Below the pieces are notes generated by a model, which worked only from the letters and a program-made list of their open reading frames with translations, did no database searches and was not told where the DNA came from. Below, piece after piece: positions 1 through 10,986 of a stretch of DNA of 64,000 nucleotides. Within the stretch, counting starts at the first letter, position 1. Every line of letters starts with the position of its first letter. Made by a program: the position numbers and the translations under genes. The DNA lies in contig NHTQ01000002.1 of the NCBI GenBank assembly GCA_002166865.1, forward strand, positions 248,001-312,000. Reading direction: 5' to 3'. Source of the stretch: Rhodobacteraceae bacterium WFHF2C18 (GTDB lineage: Bacteria > Pseudomonadota > Alphaproteobacteria > Rhodobacterales > Rhodobacteraceae).

Positions 1-725
1 AGGAGTTCCACCTGTCATCGGCCGACCCGAAGCTGGTGACCGGCGCGGTGCAGAAGATCGGGCACACCAACTACGACGTGGCCGACCACCTGTCGAACAT
101 GGGGATGGAGGCCATCCACCCCAAGGCGGCCAAGACCCTGCGCCAGGCCGAGGTGCCGCTGCGGGTGACCAACGCCTTCGAGCCGCACGACCCCGGCACG
201 CTGATCGACGATCGCCCGGCGGAGCGCCCCGCGGCGGAAATCGTGACGGGCCTGGACGTGCACGCGCTGGAGCTGTTCGAGCAGGACATGGTGGGCGTGA
301 AGGGCTACGACGCCAAGATCCTGGAGGTTCTGACGCGTCACAAGGTGCGCATCGTTTCCAAGACCTCGAACGCGAACACCATCACGCACTACGTGGACGC
401 CCCGCTGCGGGTGCTGCGCAAGGTCGAGGAGGATCTCAACGAGGTCTACCCCAGTGCGGACCTGTCGCTGAAGCCGCTGGCCATCGCCGCGGTGATCGGG
501 CGGGATCTGTCGGGGCTCAAGCCCCTGGGCACCGGCCTGGCGGCGCTGGCCGCCGCCGGCGTCGAGGTGGAGGCCGCGCACCAGACCACCCGCTCGGTCG
601 ATGTCCAGTTCGTGGTGCCGCGCGATGCGCTGTCGACGGCCATCGCGGCGCTGCACGGCGCGCTGATCGAAGGGCAGGATGCGGAAACGCCGCCGCCCGA
701 GACGCCCGCGAAACAGGCGGCCTGA
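1..725 (+). CDS. Aspartate kinase, C-terminal part (5' end outside window)
   Basis: The last 240 residues of an aspartate kinase enter from the left edge; the first whole codon is at base 3. The enzyme phosphorylates aspartate to aspartyl-4-phosphate, the first step toward lysine, threonine, methionine and ectoine. Visible are the end of the amino-acid-kinase fold (GMEAIHPKA) and two ACT regulatory repeats, with the ligand loop SNANTITHY in the first and IGRDLSGL opening the second. The tail is a low-complexity proline/alanine stretch. From memory, this motif version resembles the dedicated aspartokinase (Ask_Ect) that sits beside ectABC rather than the housekeeping LysC. That is inference, since the neighbours to the left are not visible. 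A strong terminator follows 25 bases after the stop codon. Confidence 0.88.
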   Translation, partial: EFHLSSADPKLVTGAVQKIGHTNYDVADHLSNMGMEAIHPKAAKTLRQAEVPLRVTNAFEPHDPGTLIDDRPAERPAAEIVTGLDVHALELFEQDMVGVKGYDAKILEVLTRHKVRIVSKTSNANTITHYVDAPLRVLRKVEEDLNEVYPSADLSLKPLAIAAVIGRDLSGLKPLGTGLAALAAAGVEVEAAHQTTRSVDVQFVVPRDALSTAIAALHGALIEGQDAETPPPETPAKQAA

Positions 726-750
726 GCCCGCTGAGGATCCCGGACACGAA

Positions 751-778
751 CGCCCGGCCCTCACGGCCGGGCGTTTTT
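751..778 (+). terminator. Rho-independent terminator after aspartate kinase
   Basis: A perfect 9-bp GC stem (751-759 with 765-773) closes a 5-base loop and is followed by five T residues. It lies between the aspartate kinase and the converging copper operon. Confidence 0.9.
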
Positions 779-796
779 CCGTGCGCATGGCGGGGC

Positions 797-1183
797 TCAG
801 CCCTTGGCGAGGTCCGTGAGGATCGGGCAGTCCGGCCGCGAATCACCGGCGCAATCCCGCACCAGGTGGGTGAGCGTGTCGCGCATCGACTGAAGCTGGG
901 CGATCTTGTCCTCGATGCGGGCGAGGTGCTGTTCGGCCACGCGCTTAACGTCGGCGCTGTTGCGGGTCTCGTCCTCGTAAAGCGCGAGCAGGGTGCGGCA
1001 ATCCTCGACCGAAAAGCCCAGGGCGCGCGCCCGGCCCAGGAAGGCCAGCTTGTGCACATCCGTTTCCGCGAAACTGCGGTAACCGTTTGGATCCCGCGCC
1101 GGGCGGATGAGCCCGATGTCCTCGTAGTAGCGGATGGTCTTGGCCGGCAGGCCGGTGCGGTCGGCAACGTCGCCGATGGTCAT
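797..1183 (-). CDS. cueR: CueR-type copper-responsive MerR family regulator
   Basis: A MerR-family activator of 128 residues. The N-terminal winged helix-turn-helix (IGDVADRTG, then TIRYYEDIGLI) is followed by a dimerisation helix. C111 and C119 are separated by seven residues, the same spacing as the Cu(I)-binding cysteines of E. coli CueR. This argues for a monovalent copper/silver sensor rather than mercury or zinc. It lies directly downstream of copA on the same strand. I chose the ATG at 1183 because GGAGGG sits just upstream of it. An in-frame ATG at 1198 would overlap the copA stop by four bases but lacks a ribosome site. Expected role: binding the dyad upstream of copA and underwinding its long-spacer promoter when copper is bound, which would also control its own transcription. 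Confidence 0.9.
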   Translation of the reverse strand: MTIGDVADRTGLPAKTIRYYEDIGLIRPARDPNGYRSFAETDVHKLAFLGRARALGFSVEDCRTLLALYEDETRNSADVKRVAEQHLARIEDKIAQLQSMRDTLTHLVRDCAGDSRPDCPILTDLAKG

Positions 1184-1194
1184 GCATCCCTCCA

Positions 1195-3699
<2,505 letters not shown>

Positions 3700-3729
3700 G
3701 ACCGCCCCTTCGCTTGCATCCATGCCATC

Positions 3730-3760
3730 CAGATAGGGGTTCCAGTGACTGGAAGGTCAA
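3730..3760 (-). promoter_or_regulatory. CueR-type promoter/operator of copA
   Basis: Read on the minus strand, TTGACC (3755-3760) and TATCTG (3730-3735) are separated by 19 bp, the over-long spacer typical of MerR-activated promoters. The spacer holds a dyad, TTCCAG-TCA-CTGGAA. The -10 box ends about 30 bases upstream of the copA ATG. Dyad plus spacing plus the linked CueR gene make this a confident operator call. Confidence 0.85.
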
Positions 3761-3786
3761 GGGGCGCGCCGAATAATTCCCCGTGC

Positions 3787-4197
3787 TCAGGCGCTGCGCA
3801 GACGGAAAACGCCGGTTGCGCTCGCCACCGGCGTGCCGTCGCCGTCCCGCACGGTGCCTTCGGCGAAATAAGTCCGTCGCCCGCCGCCGGTGACCCGGCC
3901 CTCGGCCCGCAGGGGCCCGCCGCGCGCCTGGCCGAGGTAGTTCACCGTCAGAGACAGCGTGAGCGCCAGCCGCCGGTCGGCCGCATCGCCGGTGTAGCAG
4001 CCGGCATAGCCCATGGCGGTGTCGAGCAGCGTGGCATGCAGGCCGCCGTGCGGCAGGCCCTGTCGGTTCATGTGGGCCTCGGCCAGGGGCAGCTCGATGC
4101 GGGCGAAGCCGTCCGACCAGGCCGTCAGGGTAAAGCCCACCAGCCGCTGGAAAGGATAGGGCCCCTCGCGCAGGTCCGGATCGAGCTCGTCGCTCAT
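3787..4197 (-). CDS. PaaI/hotdog-fold thioesterase family protein
   Basis: A 136-residue single hotdog domain of the PaaI/YbgC-like acyl-CoA thioesterase type. The segment HGGLHATLLDTAMG (from residue 50) carries the HGG turn and the following helix with D59, the usual catalytic region. These enzymes hydrolyse aryl- or acyl-CoA thioesters in the cytoplasm. Its ATG overlaps the stop of the upstream phosphotransferase gene by four bases, so it is translationally coupled and last in a three-gene operon with an acyl-CoA synthetase. The context suggests removal of CoA from products or dead-end intermediates of that pathway. The substrate cannot be told from sequence. Confidence 0.85.
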   Translation of the reverse strand: MSDELDPDLREGPYPFQRLVGFTLTAWSDGFARIELPLAEAHMNRQGLPHGGLHATLLDTAMGYAGCYTGDAADRRLALTLSLTVNYLGQARGGPLRAEGRVTGGGRRTYFAEGTVRDGDGTPVASATGVFRLRSA

Positions 4198-5219
4198 GCA
4201 GGTCCCCGTGTCGCGTTGAGGCCCTGGCGCGCGTATTCGGGCACGTAGGCCCCCAGTTGCAGGCCGCGCTCGGGGTCCGAGGCGTTGCCGTCGAGCGCGC
4301 GTTTCTTCACACCCTGGAGGATGGCCGCCATTCGGAAATGGCAGAAGGCCAGGTAGAAGGCGAAGTTCTCGATCGGGGGGATCCCGCGCCGCCGGCAGTA
4401 TTCCGCGACGAAACGCGCGTCGGACCACAGGCCCAGATCGGCGCGGTCAACACCGGCGAGCCCGCGGCCCTGCGGGCCGGGGGGCATGGCCCACTGCATG
4501 AGGACGGCGGCCAGATCGGCATAGGGATGGCCCAGCGTGGACAGCTCCCAGTCGAGCACGGCGCGGCAGTCGGTGCCGTCGGGGGCGAAGAGCAGGTTGT
4601 CGATCCGGTAGTCGCCGTGGACCAGCGTGCGCTGGCCGTCATCGGGGGGCATGTGCGCCTCCAGCCAGGTGATGAGCGCCTCCATCTCGGGCAGCGCCTC
4701 TGTCCGGGTGGTGCGCCAGGCCTTCGTCCAGCGATCGAGCTGGCGCTGGTAGTAATTGCCCTGCGGGCCGAAATCGGACAGGCCCGCGGCGTCGATATCG
4801 ACGTCGTGGATGGCGGCGAGGACGCGGTTCATCTCGGACATCAGGGCGTCGCGCGCGGCCGGGGTACAGCCGGGCAGGCGCGGGTCGTCGTAGGTGCGGC
4901 CCGCCACCGCCTCCATGATGTAGAAGGCCGAGCCGATCACCGCCGCGTCCTCGCACAGCAGGTGGACCCGGGGCACGGGCACCGCGGTGTCCTGCAGCGC
5001 GCGCAGCACGCGGAATTCGCGGTCCACCGCGTGGGCGGATTTCAGGAGCGTGCCCGGCGGCTTGCGGCGCAGAACATAGGCGCCGGCCGGCGTATCCAGG
5101 CGGTAGGTGGGGTTCGACTGCCCGCCGCTGAATTTCTCGGCCCGGACCGGGCCGGCGAAACCGGGCAGCGCATCGCCCACCCAGGCCGCGACCGCCGCCG
5201 TGTCCAGAGCGCCGCTCAT
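4194..5219 (-). CDS. Phosphotransferase of the aminoglycoside/choline kinase-like (APH) family
   Basis: A 341-residue protein-kinase-like phosphotransferase. The Brenner-type motif HGDYRIDNLLF gives H201, D203 and N208, and DWE at 223-225 supplies the metal-binding aspartate. The N-terminal lobe has the glycine-rich stretch FSGGQSNPTY. This subtype is related to the kinase domain of eukaryotic ACAD10/11, which phosphorylates 4-hydroxyacyl-CoA during lactone-type fatty acid breakdown. It often lies beside acyl-CoA ligases or dehydrogenases in alphaproteobacteria. Here it is locked between an acyl-CoA synthetase and a thioesterase by ATGA overlaps on both sides. A role in hydroxy-acyl-CoA metabolism is more likely than antibiotic resistance, but that is inference. 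Confidence 0.85.
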   Translation of the reverse strand: MSGALDTAAVAAWVGDALPGFAGPVRAEKFSGGQSNPTYRLDTPAGAYVLRRKPPGTLLKSAHAVDREFRVLRALQDTAVPVPRVHLLCEDAAVIGSAFYIMEAVAGRTYDDPRLPGCTPAARDALMSEMNRVLAAIHDVDIDAAGLSDFGPQGNYYQRQLDRWTKAWRTTRTEALPEMEALITWLEAHMPPDDGQRTLVHGDYRIDNLLFAPDGTDCRAVLDWELSTLGHPYADLAAVLMQWAMPPGPQGRGLAGVDRADLGLWSDARFVAEYCRRRGIPPIENFAFYLAFCHFRMAAILQGVKKRALDGNASDPERGLQLGAYVPEYARQGLNATRGPA

Positions 5220-6859
5220 GCCCCGCCCTCGCGCAGATCGGGCAGGGTGTAATCCGCGAAGCGATCCCGCAGCGTCAGCTTGGACACCTTGCCGGTGGCC
5301 GTCAGCGGCAGCTCGTCCACCAGGACCAGGTCGTCGGGGAGTTGCCAGCGGGCGAAATGCGGCGCCATACGGGCGTGCACCTCTTCCAGGCTGGGCCGCG
5401 CCCCGGCCTCGGCGACGGCCACCAGGATCGGGCGTTCGTCCCACCTGGGGTGGGGAATGGCGATGACGGCGCAGGCGCGGATTCCGGGGTGCGCCAGGGC
5501 GGCGTTCTCCAGGTCGATGGAACTGATCCACTCGCCGCCCGATTTCACGAGATCCTTGGCCCGGTCGCGGATGACGAGCCGCCCGGTGGCGTCGATCGAG
5601 GCCACGTCGCCGGTGCCGAACCAGCCCTCGGCGTCGAAGGCCGCCCGCGTGGCCGCGTCGTTGCGGAAATAGGCCGCGATCACGGTGTTGCCGCGCACGT
5701 GAAGCTCGCCGGTGGCCTGCCCGTCGTGGGGCAGGGGGGTGCCGTCGTCGTCCACGATCTTGAACTCCAGGCCGAAGTTGCGCCGACCCGCCGAGGTCTT
5801 GACCGCCATCTGCGCATCCCGCGGGGCCCCCTGCAGCACGGGCGGGACGACGCCGTTGGTGCCGATCGGGCTCATTTCCGTCATGCCCCAGGCCTGCGAG
5901 ACGGTGATGCCGTGGTCCTCGTAGGCGTCGGTCATCGCGCGCGGCATCGCCGCGCCGCCGACGACGAGATCGGCGAAACCCGCCGGCGGGCGGCCGCGCC
6001 GGTCGATCTCGTCCAGCAGGTTCGCCCAGACCGTGGGCACGCCCCAGCCGGAATAGACGGACTCGCGCTCCATCAGGGCATAGAGGCTGGCGCCGTCCAG
6101 CGCCTTGCCCGGCATGACCAGCGTCATGCCCGTGAGCGGCGCGGTATAGGGCAGGCCCCAGGCGTTGACGTGGAACATCGGCACCACGGGCAGCACGCGC
6201 CGCCCGGCGACGAAGCTGCGCGTCTGCGACAGCGGCACCGACATGGCGTGCAGGACGGTGGAGCGCTGGGAATAGAGCGCGCCCTTGGGGTGGCCGGTGG
6301 TGCCGGAGGTATAGCAAAGGCCGGCCGCGGACTCCTCGGGCAGCTCGGGCCAGTCATAGTCCGCGGCATGGGGCGCGAGCAGTTCTTCGTAGCAGGCCGC
6401 CGCCAGGGCCGTGGCGGGCATCCGCGCGGGATCGGTCATCACCACGCAGCGCAGGCCGGCGGGCATCCCGTCGGCCAGGCCCTCGGCCAGGGCCACCAGG
6501 CTTGGATCGATGAAAAGCGCGGCGTCTCCGGCGTGCTGCATGATATAGGCCAGCTGCTCGGCCGGCAGGCGCGGGTTGAGCGTGTGGCACACCGCCCCGA
6601 TACCGGCGGTGGCATAGTAGAGTTCGAAATGGCGGTGGCCGTTCCAGGCCAGGGTCGCCACGCGGTCGCCCGGTCCGATCCCCATGTCGCGCAGCGCCCG
6701 CGCCAGCTGCGCCACGCGGCCGAGGATCTCGGGATAGGCGGCGCGATGGATGTCGCCCTCGTCACGGGCAGAGACGAGCCCCTGATCGGGGAAGGCTTCG
6801 GCCGCGTGCCGCAGGATGTCGATGATCCTCAGCGGACGATGCATCATCATGCCCTGCAT
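5216..6859 (-). CDS. Fatty-acid/acyl-CoA synthetase (AMP-dependent)
   Basis: A 547-residue member of the ANL adenylating superfamily, joining a carboxylic acid to CoA through an acyl-adenylate. The P-loop-like motif YTSGTTGHPKGA is near residues 183-194. The later motifs GWFGTGD, the hinge RAKDLVKSGGEWIS and the C-terminal lysine segment TATGKVSK are all intact. The pattern GGEWIS is typical of medium/long-chain acyl-CoA ligases of the FadD/AlkK type. I chose the ATG at 6859 because GGAGGA lies about ten bases upstream. It is first of a three-gene operon with the phosphotransferase and thioesterase. Confidence 0.9.
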   Translation of the reverse strand: MQGMMMHRPLRIIDILRHAAEAFPDQGLVSARDEGDIHRAAYPEILGRVAQLARALRDMGIGPGDRVATLAWNGHRHFELYYATAGIGAVCHTLNPRLPAEQLAYIMQHAGDAALFIDPSLVALAEGLADGMPAGLRCVVMTDPARMPATALAAACYEELLAPHAADYDWPELPEESAAGLCYTSGTTGHPKGALYSQRSTVLHAMSVPLSQTRSFVAGRRVLPVVPMFHVNAWGLPYTAPLTGMTLVMPGKALDGASLYALMERESVYSGWGVPTVWANLLDEIDRRGRPPAGFADLVVGGAAMPRAMTDAYEDHGITVSQAWGMTEMSPIGTNGVVPPVLQGAPRDAQMAVKTSAGRRNFGLEFKIVDDDGTPLPHDGQATGELHVRGNTVIAAYFRNDAATRAAFDAEGWFGTGDVASIDATGRLVIRDRAKDLVKSGGEWISSIDLENAALAHPGIRACAVIAIPHPRWDERPILVAVAEAGARPSLEEVHARMAPHFARWQLPDDLVLVDELPLTATGKVSKLTLRDRFADYTLPDLREGGA

Positions 6860-6998
6860 GGGCGGCGGTCCTCCTCTCCTCCCCGGCCGTGGCGGCGACG
6901 GTGGCACAAAGGGGGGCGCGGATCAATCGCGGGGGACTTGACCTCGGCCGGCGCAGGGCGCATGTGCGGCAAAGCCCTCAGCCTGCGGAGCCGCCGTC

Positions 6999-7697
6999 AT
7001 GACCTTCGACCGCTCGATCAAGATCGCCCCCTCGATCCTGTCCGCCGATTTCGCCGATTTCGGGCGCGAGATCGCGGCCATCGAGGCGCAGGGCGCCGAC
7101 TGGGTGCACGTGGACGTCATGGACGGCCATTTCGTGCCCAACCTCACCTTCGGCCCGCCGCTGGTGGCGGCCCTCCGGCCGCATGTGACCACCCGGATGG
7201 ACGTGCACCTGATGATCGCGCCGGTCGATCCCTACATCGCGGCCTTCGCCGCGGCGGGGGCCGATGTCCTCACCGCCCACATGGAGGCCACGCCCCATAT
7301 CCACCGCACCCTGCAGGCGATCCGCGCGGCCGGCTGCAAGGCGGGGCTGGCGCTCAACCCCGGCACGGGGCTGGACGGGGTGGCCTACCTGCTGGACGAG
7401 ATCGACCTGGTCTGCGTGATGACGGTGAACCCCGGCTTCGGCGGCCAGAGCTTCCTGGAGGCGCAGGTGGCCAAGGTCACCGCCCTGCGCGAGATGATCG
7501 GCGACCGCCCCGTGCACATCGAGATCGACGGCGGTATCACCCCGGCCACCGCGCCGCTGATGGCCGCCGCCGGGGCCGACGTGCTGGTCGCCGGCTCGGC
7601 CGTCTTCAAGGGCGGATCGGTTGCAACCCCCGCCCCCTACGGCGACAACATCCGCGCCATCCGCGACGCGGCCGAGGACGCGCGCCGCGCCGCCTGA
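6999..7697 (+). CDS. rpe: Ribulose-phosphate 3-epimerase
   Basis: A 232-residue TIM-barrel enzyme that interconverts ribulose 5-phosphate and xylulose 5-phosphate in the pentose phosphate route (and in the Calvin cycle where present). All hallmarks are visible: the N-terminal APSILSADF, HVDVMDGHF with metal ligands H37 and D39, MDVHLM with H70, the flexible loop VNPGFGGQ, and EIDGGI with D177. Length and motif order are those of the standard bacterial enzyme. It stands alone, divergent from the acyl-CoA synthetase operon and 56 bases ahead of the M20 peptidase. No Calvin-cycle genes are visible nearby. Confidence 0.96.
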   Translation: MTFDRSIKIAPSILSADFADFGREIAAIEAQGADWVHVDVMDGHFVPNLTFGPPLVAALRPHVTTRMDVHLMIAPVDPYIAAFAAAGADVLTAHMEATPHIHRTLQAIRAAGCKAGLALNPGTGLDGVAYLLDEIDLVCVMTVNPGFGGQSFLEAQVAKVTALREMIGDRPVHIEIDGGITPATAPLMAAAGADVLVAGSAVFKGGSVATPAPYGDNIRAIRDAAEDARRAA

Positions 7698-7753
7698 TCG
7701 GCTTGCCATGATGCCGGCCTGCCCGCATAGTCGGGGCGCGAAAGGCGGGCGAG

Positions 7754-9034
7754 ATGAGCGAGACCGAGAAGCTGACAGAGGAGATCGCGGCCCGGCGCGA
7801 GGACCTGATCGCGCTGACGCAGGACCTGATCCGGATCCCGACCCGCAACCCGCCGGGAGAGAACTACCGCGAGATCTGCGACTACCTTGACCGGCGCCTG
7901 CGCCGCGGCGGGTTCGCCACCGAGTTCGTCCGCGCCGAGGGCGCCCCCGGCGACAGCGACCGCACCCCGCGGTGGAACATCGTCGCCCGGCGCCCGGGCG
8001 CGCGCCCGGGGCCCTGCGTGCACTTCAATGCCCACATCGACGTGGTGACCGAGGGCGCGGGCTGGACCCGCGACCCCTTCGGCGGGGCGCTGGAGGACGG
8101 GCGCATCTACGGGCGGGGGGCCTGCGACATGAAGGGCGGGCTGGCCGCCGCCATCGTCGCGGCAGAGGCTTTCGTCGCCTGCCACCCGGACCATGCCGGT
8201 GCCATCGAGATCTCGGGGACGGCGGACGAGGAATCGGGCGGCTTCGGCGGCGTGGCCCACCTGGCCGAGCGCGGCTGGTTCGCGCCCGACCGGGTGCAGC
8301 ACGTCATCATCCCCGAGCCGCTGAACAAGGACCGCATCTGCCTCGGCCACCGCGGCGTGTGGTGGGCCGAGATCGAGACCAAGGGCGAGATCGCCCACGG
8401 TTCCATGCCGTTTCTGGGCGACTGCGCGGTCCGGCACATGGGCGCGCTGATCGCCGAGATGGAAGAGCGGCTTTTCCCCGCCCTGGCGGAAAAGCGCACC
8501 GAGATGCCGGTGGTGCCCGAGGGCGCGCGGCAGTCCACGCTCAACATCAATTCCATTCACGGCGGGGCACCCGAGCAGGCGGCCGACGACACCGGCCTGC
8601 CGGCGCCCTGCGTGCCCGACCGCTGCCGCATGGTGATCGACCGCCGATTCCTGATCGAGGAGGACGTGGAGGAGGTGCGCGCCGAGGTTCTGCGCCTGCT
8701 GCGCGGGCTGCAGGACCGCCGCGCGGGGTTCGACTACGAACTGCGCGAGCTTTTCCGCGTGCTGCCGACGATGACCGCGCGCGAGGCCCCGGTCGTGACG
8801 GCGGTGGCCGGAGCGGTCCACGCGGTCTTCGGCCGGGCGGCAGAGTATGTCGTCAGCCCCGGCACCTACGACCAGAAGCACATCGACCGGATCGGGCGGC
8901 TGAGGAACTGCATCGCCTACGGGCCCGGCATCCTGGACCTGGCGCACAAGCCCGACGAATGGGTGGGCGTGGAGGACATGGTGCAATCGGCGCAGGTGAT
9001 GGCGCTGGCGCTGCGCGAGTTGCTGACGGCGTGA
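7754..9034 (+). CDS. M20 family metallopeptidase (ArgE/DapE-type deacylase)
   Basis: A 426-residue zinc-dependent amidohydrolase of the ArgE/DapE/carboxypeptidase-G2 fold. Metal-binding motifs are in order: HIDVV (H94, D96), GRGACDMKGG (D125) and DEESGG with catalytic E159 and metal ligand E160. The lid/dimerisation domain follows, and the last histidine lies in the C-terminal segment LDLAHKPDEW. Such enzymes cleave acyl-amino acids or dipeptide-like bonds. Without arg, dap or ectoine-degradation neighbours the substrate is open. Members of this family include acetylornithine deacetylase-like and carbamoylase-like enzymes, so a specific name is not justified. A large stem-loop begins at the stop codon. 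Confidence 0.88.
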   Translation: MSETEKLTEEIAARREDLIALTQDLIRIPTRNPPGENYREICDYLDRRLRRGGFATEFVRAEGAPGDSDRTPRWNIVARRPGARPGPCVHFNAHIDVVTEGAGWTRDPFGGALEDGRIYGRGACDMKGGLAAAIVAAEAFVACHPDHAGAIEISGTADEESGGFGGVAHLAERGWFAPDRVQHVIIPEPLNKDRICLGHRGVWWAEIETKGEIAHGSMPFLGDCAVRHMGALIAEMEERLFPALAEKRTEMPVVPEGARQSTLNINSIHGGAPEQAADDTGLPAPCVPDRCRMVIDRRFLIEEDVEEVRAEVLRLLRGLQDRRAGFDYELRELFRVLPTMTAREAPVVTAVAGAVHAVFGRAAEYVVSPGTYDQKHIDRIGRLRNCIAYGPGILDLAHKPDEWVGVEDMVQSAQVMALALRELLTA

Positions 9035-9087
9035 TCGCCGCGCGCGGGCGGCCCCACCCGCCCGCCCGCCGCCCGCGCGCGGCGATC
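9033..9087. repeat. Perfect 19-bp inverted repeat spanning a stop codon
   Basis: Arms 9033-9051 and 9069-9087 are exact reverse complements, with a 17-base C-rich loop. The arm starts inside the TGA of the M20 peptidase gene. No T tract follows, so this is a very stable 3'-end hairpin (transcript protection or part of a tandem terminator) rather than a classic terminator. Confidence 0.8.
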
Positions 9088-9105
9088 GGCCGGGGCCAAC
9101 GGCGG

Positions 9106-9134
9106 CCGCCGGGGCGCCTCCGGCGGGAGTATTT
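9106..9134 (+). terminator. Terminator-like stem-loop ending in GAGTATTT
   Basis: A 7-bp stem (9106-9112 with 9120-9126) is followed by GAGTATTT. From memory, closely similar CCTCCGGCGGGAGTATTT elements recur between genes in many Rhodobacteraceae genomes. Here it sits between the converging M20 peptidase and panC genes, as expected of a 3'-end element. Confidence 0.6.
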
Positions 9135-9158
9135 CGGCCAAGAAGACGCCGGGGGCAC

Positions 9159-10001
9159 TCAGAGGGGGATGTTGTCGATCAGGCGCACCCCGGCGAGCCA
9201 GGCCGCCGCGAACAGGCGCGCCGGCCGCGTCGGTGCGTCAAGGAGGCCGAGGTCGTCGTTGGCGCGGATCTCGAGGTAGTCCACGCGCGTGAAACCCGCC
9301 GCCTCGAGGCGCGCGACCGCCTCGCGGCGCAGCGCGTCGAAGGCGCGTCCCTGCGCCAGGCCGCGCGCGATCTCCTCCATCTCGGCGTGCAGGCGGGGGG
9401 CGCGTGTCCGCGCCCGGTCGCTGAGCAGCAGGTTGCGCGAGGACATGGCCAGGCCGTCGATCTCGCGGATGGTGGGGCAGCCGTGGACCGCGACGGGGAT
9501 GTCGAGATCCACCGCCATGCGGCGCACCACCTGCAGCTGCTGGAAGTCCTTTTCGCCGAAGAAGGCATCGGTTGCCCCGGTCTGAAGAAAGAGCTTGGCG
9601 ACCACGGTCGCCACCCCGTCGAAGTGGCCGGGGCGGTGCGCGCCGCAGAGCACATCGGTGAGCCCGGCGACCGTGACGCTGGTGGCGAAGCGCGGCGGGT
9701 AGATCTGCTCGGCATCGGGGACGTAGAGGAGGTCGATGCCGAAGCGGGCGAGCTTGGCGGCGTCCGCCGCCTCGGTGCGGGGGTAATCGTCCAGGTCGGC
9801 GGGGTCGTTGAACTGGCGCGGGTTGACGAAGATGGTCACGATCACCCGGTCGCAGGCGGCGCGCGCGGCCTCGACCAGCGAAAGATGGCCGTCGTGCAGC
9901 GCGCCCATGGTGGGCACCACGCCGATGGACTCCGCCCGCGCCCGCCAGGGCGCGGTGGCCGCGCGCAGATCGGGCAGGGTGCGCAGGACGGGGGGCGTCA
10001 T
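9159..10001 (-). CDS. panC: Pantothenate synthetase
   Basis: A 280-residue cytoplasmic ligase that joins pantoate and beta-alanine with ATP, the last step of vitamin B5 synthesis. The HIGH-like nucleotide motif is [10 protein letters not shown] after VVPTMG. FVNPRQF, the pantoate-site segment FFGEKDFQQ and the KMSKS-like SSRNLLLS are all present. Length matches the family. Its ATG overlaps the panB stop by four bases, so panB and panC are co-translated in that order on the minus strand. Confidence 0.96.
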   Translation of the reverse strand: MTPPVLRTLPDLRAATAPWRARAESIGVVPTMGALHDGHLSLVEAARAACDRVIVTIFVNPRQFNDPADLDDYPRTEAADAAKLARFGIDLLYVPDAEQIYPPRFATSVTVAGLTDVLCGAHRPGHFDGVATVVAKLFLQTGATDAFFGEKDFQQLQVVRRMAVDLDIPVAVHGCPTIREIDGLAMSSRNLLLSDRARTRAPRLHAEMEEIARGLAQGRAFDALRREAVARLEAAGFTRVDYLEIRANDDLGLLDAPTRPARLFAAAWLAGVRLIDNIPL

Positions 10002-10825
10002 TTGCCGGGCTCGGTGTCGGCGAAGGTATGGTCGGGCGCCGGGAACCGGCGCGCGCGCACGTCCTCGGCGTAGGTGCGGATGGCGCTGCGGGCGTCCTCG
10101 GCCAGGCGGGCGTAGCGCTTGACGAACTTCGGCTTGAAGGCGTCGAAGAGGCCCAGCATGTCGTCGACCACCAGGATCTGGCCATCGCAGTCGACCGCGG
10201 CACCGATGCCGATGGTGGGAATGGCCACCTCCGCGGTGATGCTTGCGGCCAGGCCCGCGGGCACCTTTTCCAGCACCACGGCGAAGGCGCCCGCCTCGGC
10301 CACCGCGCGGGCGTCGGCCAGGAGCCCGTCGGCCGCCGCGCCGCGGCCCTGCACGCGGTAGCCGCCCAGCGTGTTCACCGATTGCGGGGTAAGCCCGACG
10401 TGGGCCATCACCGGCACGCCGCGGGCCGTGAGAAAGGCGATGGTTTCGGCCATGGTCCGCCCGCCTTCGAGCTTGACCGCCGCCGCCCCGGTTTCGGCCA
10501 TGAGCCGGGCGGCGTTGCGGAAGGCCTGCGCGGGGGTTTCCTCGTAGCTGCCGAACGGCATGTCGACGACGAGCAGGGAGGCCGTCAGCCCCCGCGCGAC
10601 CGCCTGGCCGTGCAGGATCATCATCTCCATCGTTACCGGCAGGGTGGAGGGCAGCCCGTGCACCACCATGCCGACCGAATCCCCCACCAGCACGAGGTCG
10701 CAGAGCCCGTCCATCGCCCGGGCCATGGGCGTGGTATAGGCGGTGAGGCTGACGATGGGCTGGCGGCCCTTCATCGCGCGGATATCCGCGGGCAGGGGGG
10801 CGGTGGTGCGGGTGCTGGCGCTCAT
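9998..10825 (-). CDS. panB: 3-methyl-2-oxobutanoate hydroxymethyltransferase
   Basis: A 275-residue TIM-barrel enzyme that transfers a hydroxymethyl group from methylene-tetrahydrofolate to alpha-ketoisovalerate, giving ketopantoate for the pantothenate/CoA pathway. Recognisable segments are [22 protein letters not shown] with the magnesium-binding aspartate, the catalytic-glutamate strand VKLEGG, and IPTIGIGA. I chose the ATG at 10825 because the family N-terminus (about 20 residues before [12 protein letters not shown]) starts there; the open frame upstream is spurious. It is first gene of panBC. panE and panD are not nearby. Confidence 0.96.
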   Translation of the reverse strand: MSASTRTTAPLPADIRAMKGRQPIVSLTAYTTPMARAMDGLCDLVLVGDSVGMVVHGLPSTLPVTMEMMILHGQAVARGLTASLLVVDMPFGSYEETPAQAFRNAARLMAETGAAAVKLEGGRTMAETIAFLTARGVPVMAHVGLTPQSVNTLGGYRVQGRGAAADGLLADARAVAEAGAFAVVLEKVPAGLAASITAEVAIPTIGIGAAVDCDGQILVVDDMLGLFDAFKPKFVKRYARLAEDARSAIRTYAEDVRARRFPAPDHTFADTEPGK

Positions 10826-10986
10826 GACGGGCCCGGGGTTTGCTGCGTTGCAGCGTTTCCTAGCAGGGGCGGACGCGCGAATCCAGTGCCGCGGGCCGGG
10901 CGGGCGCGGCTTGATCGCGGCGCGATTTGCGGAGAAGGTTGGGACAAGGGCCGGCGCGGCCGGCGCAACATGAGGGAGGACACCGC

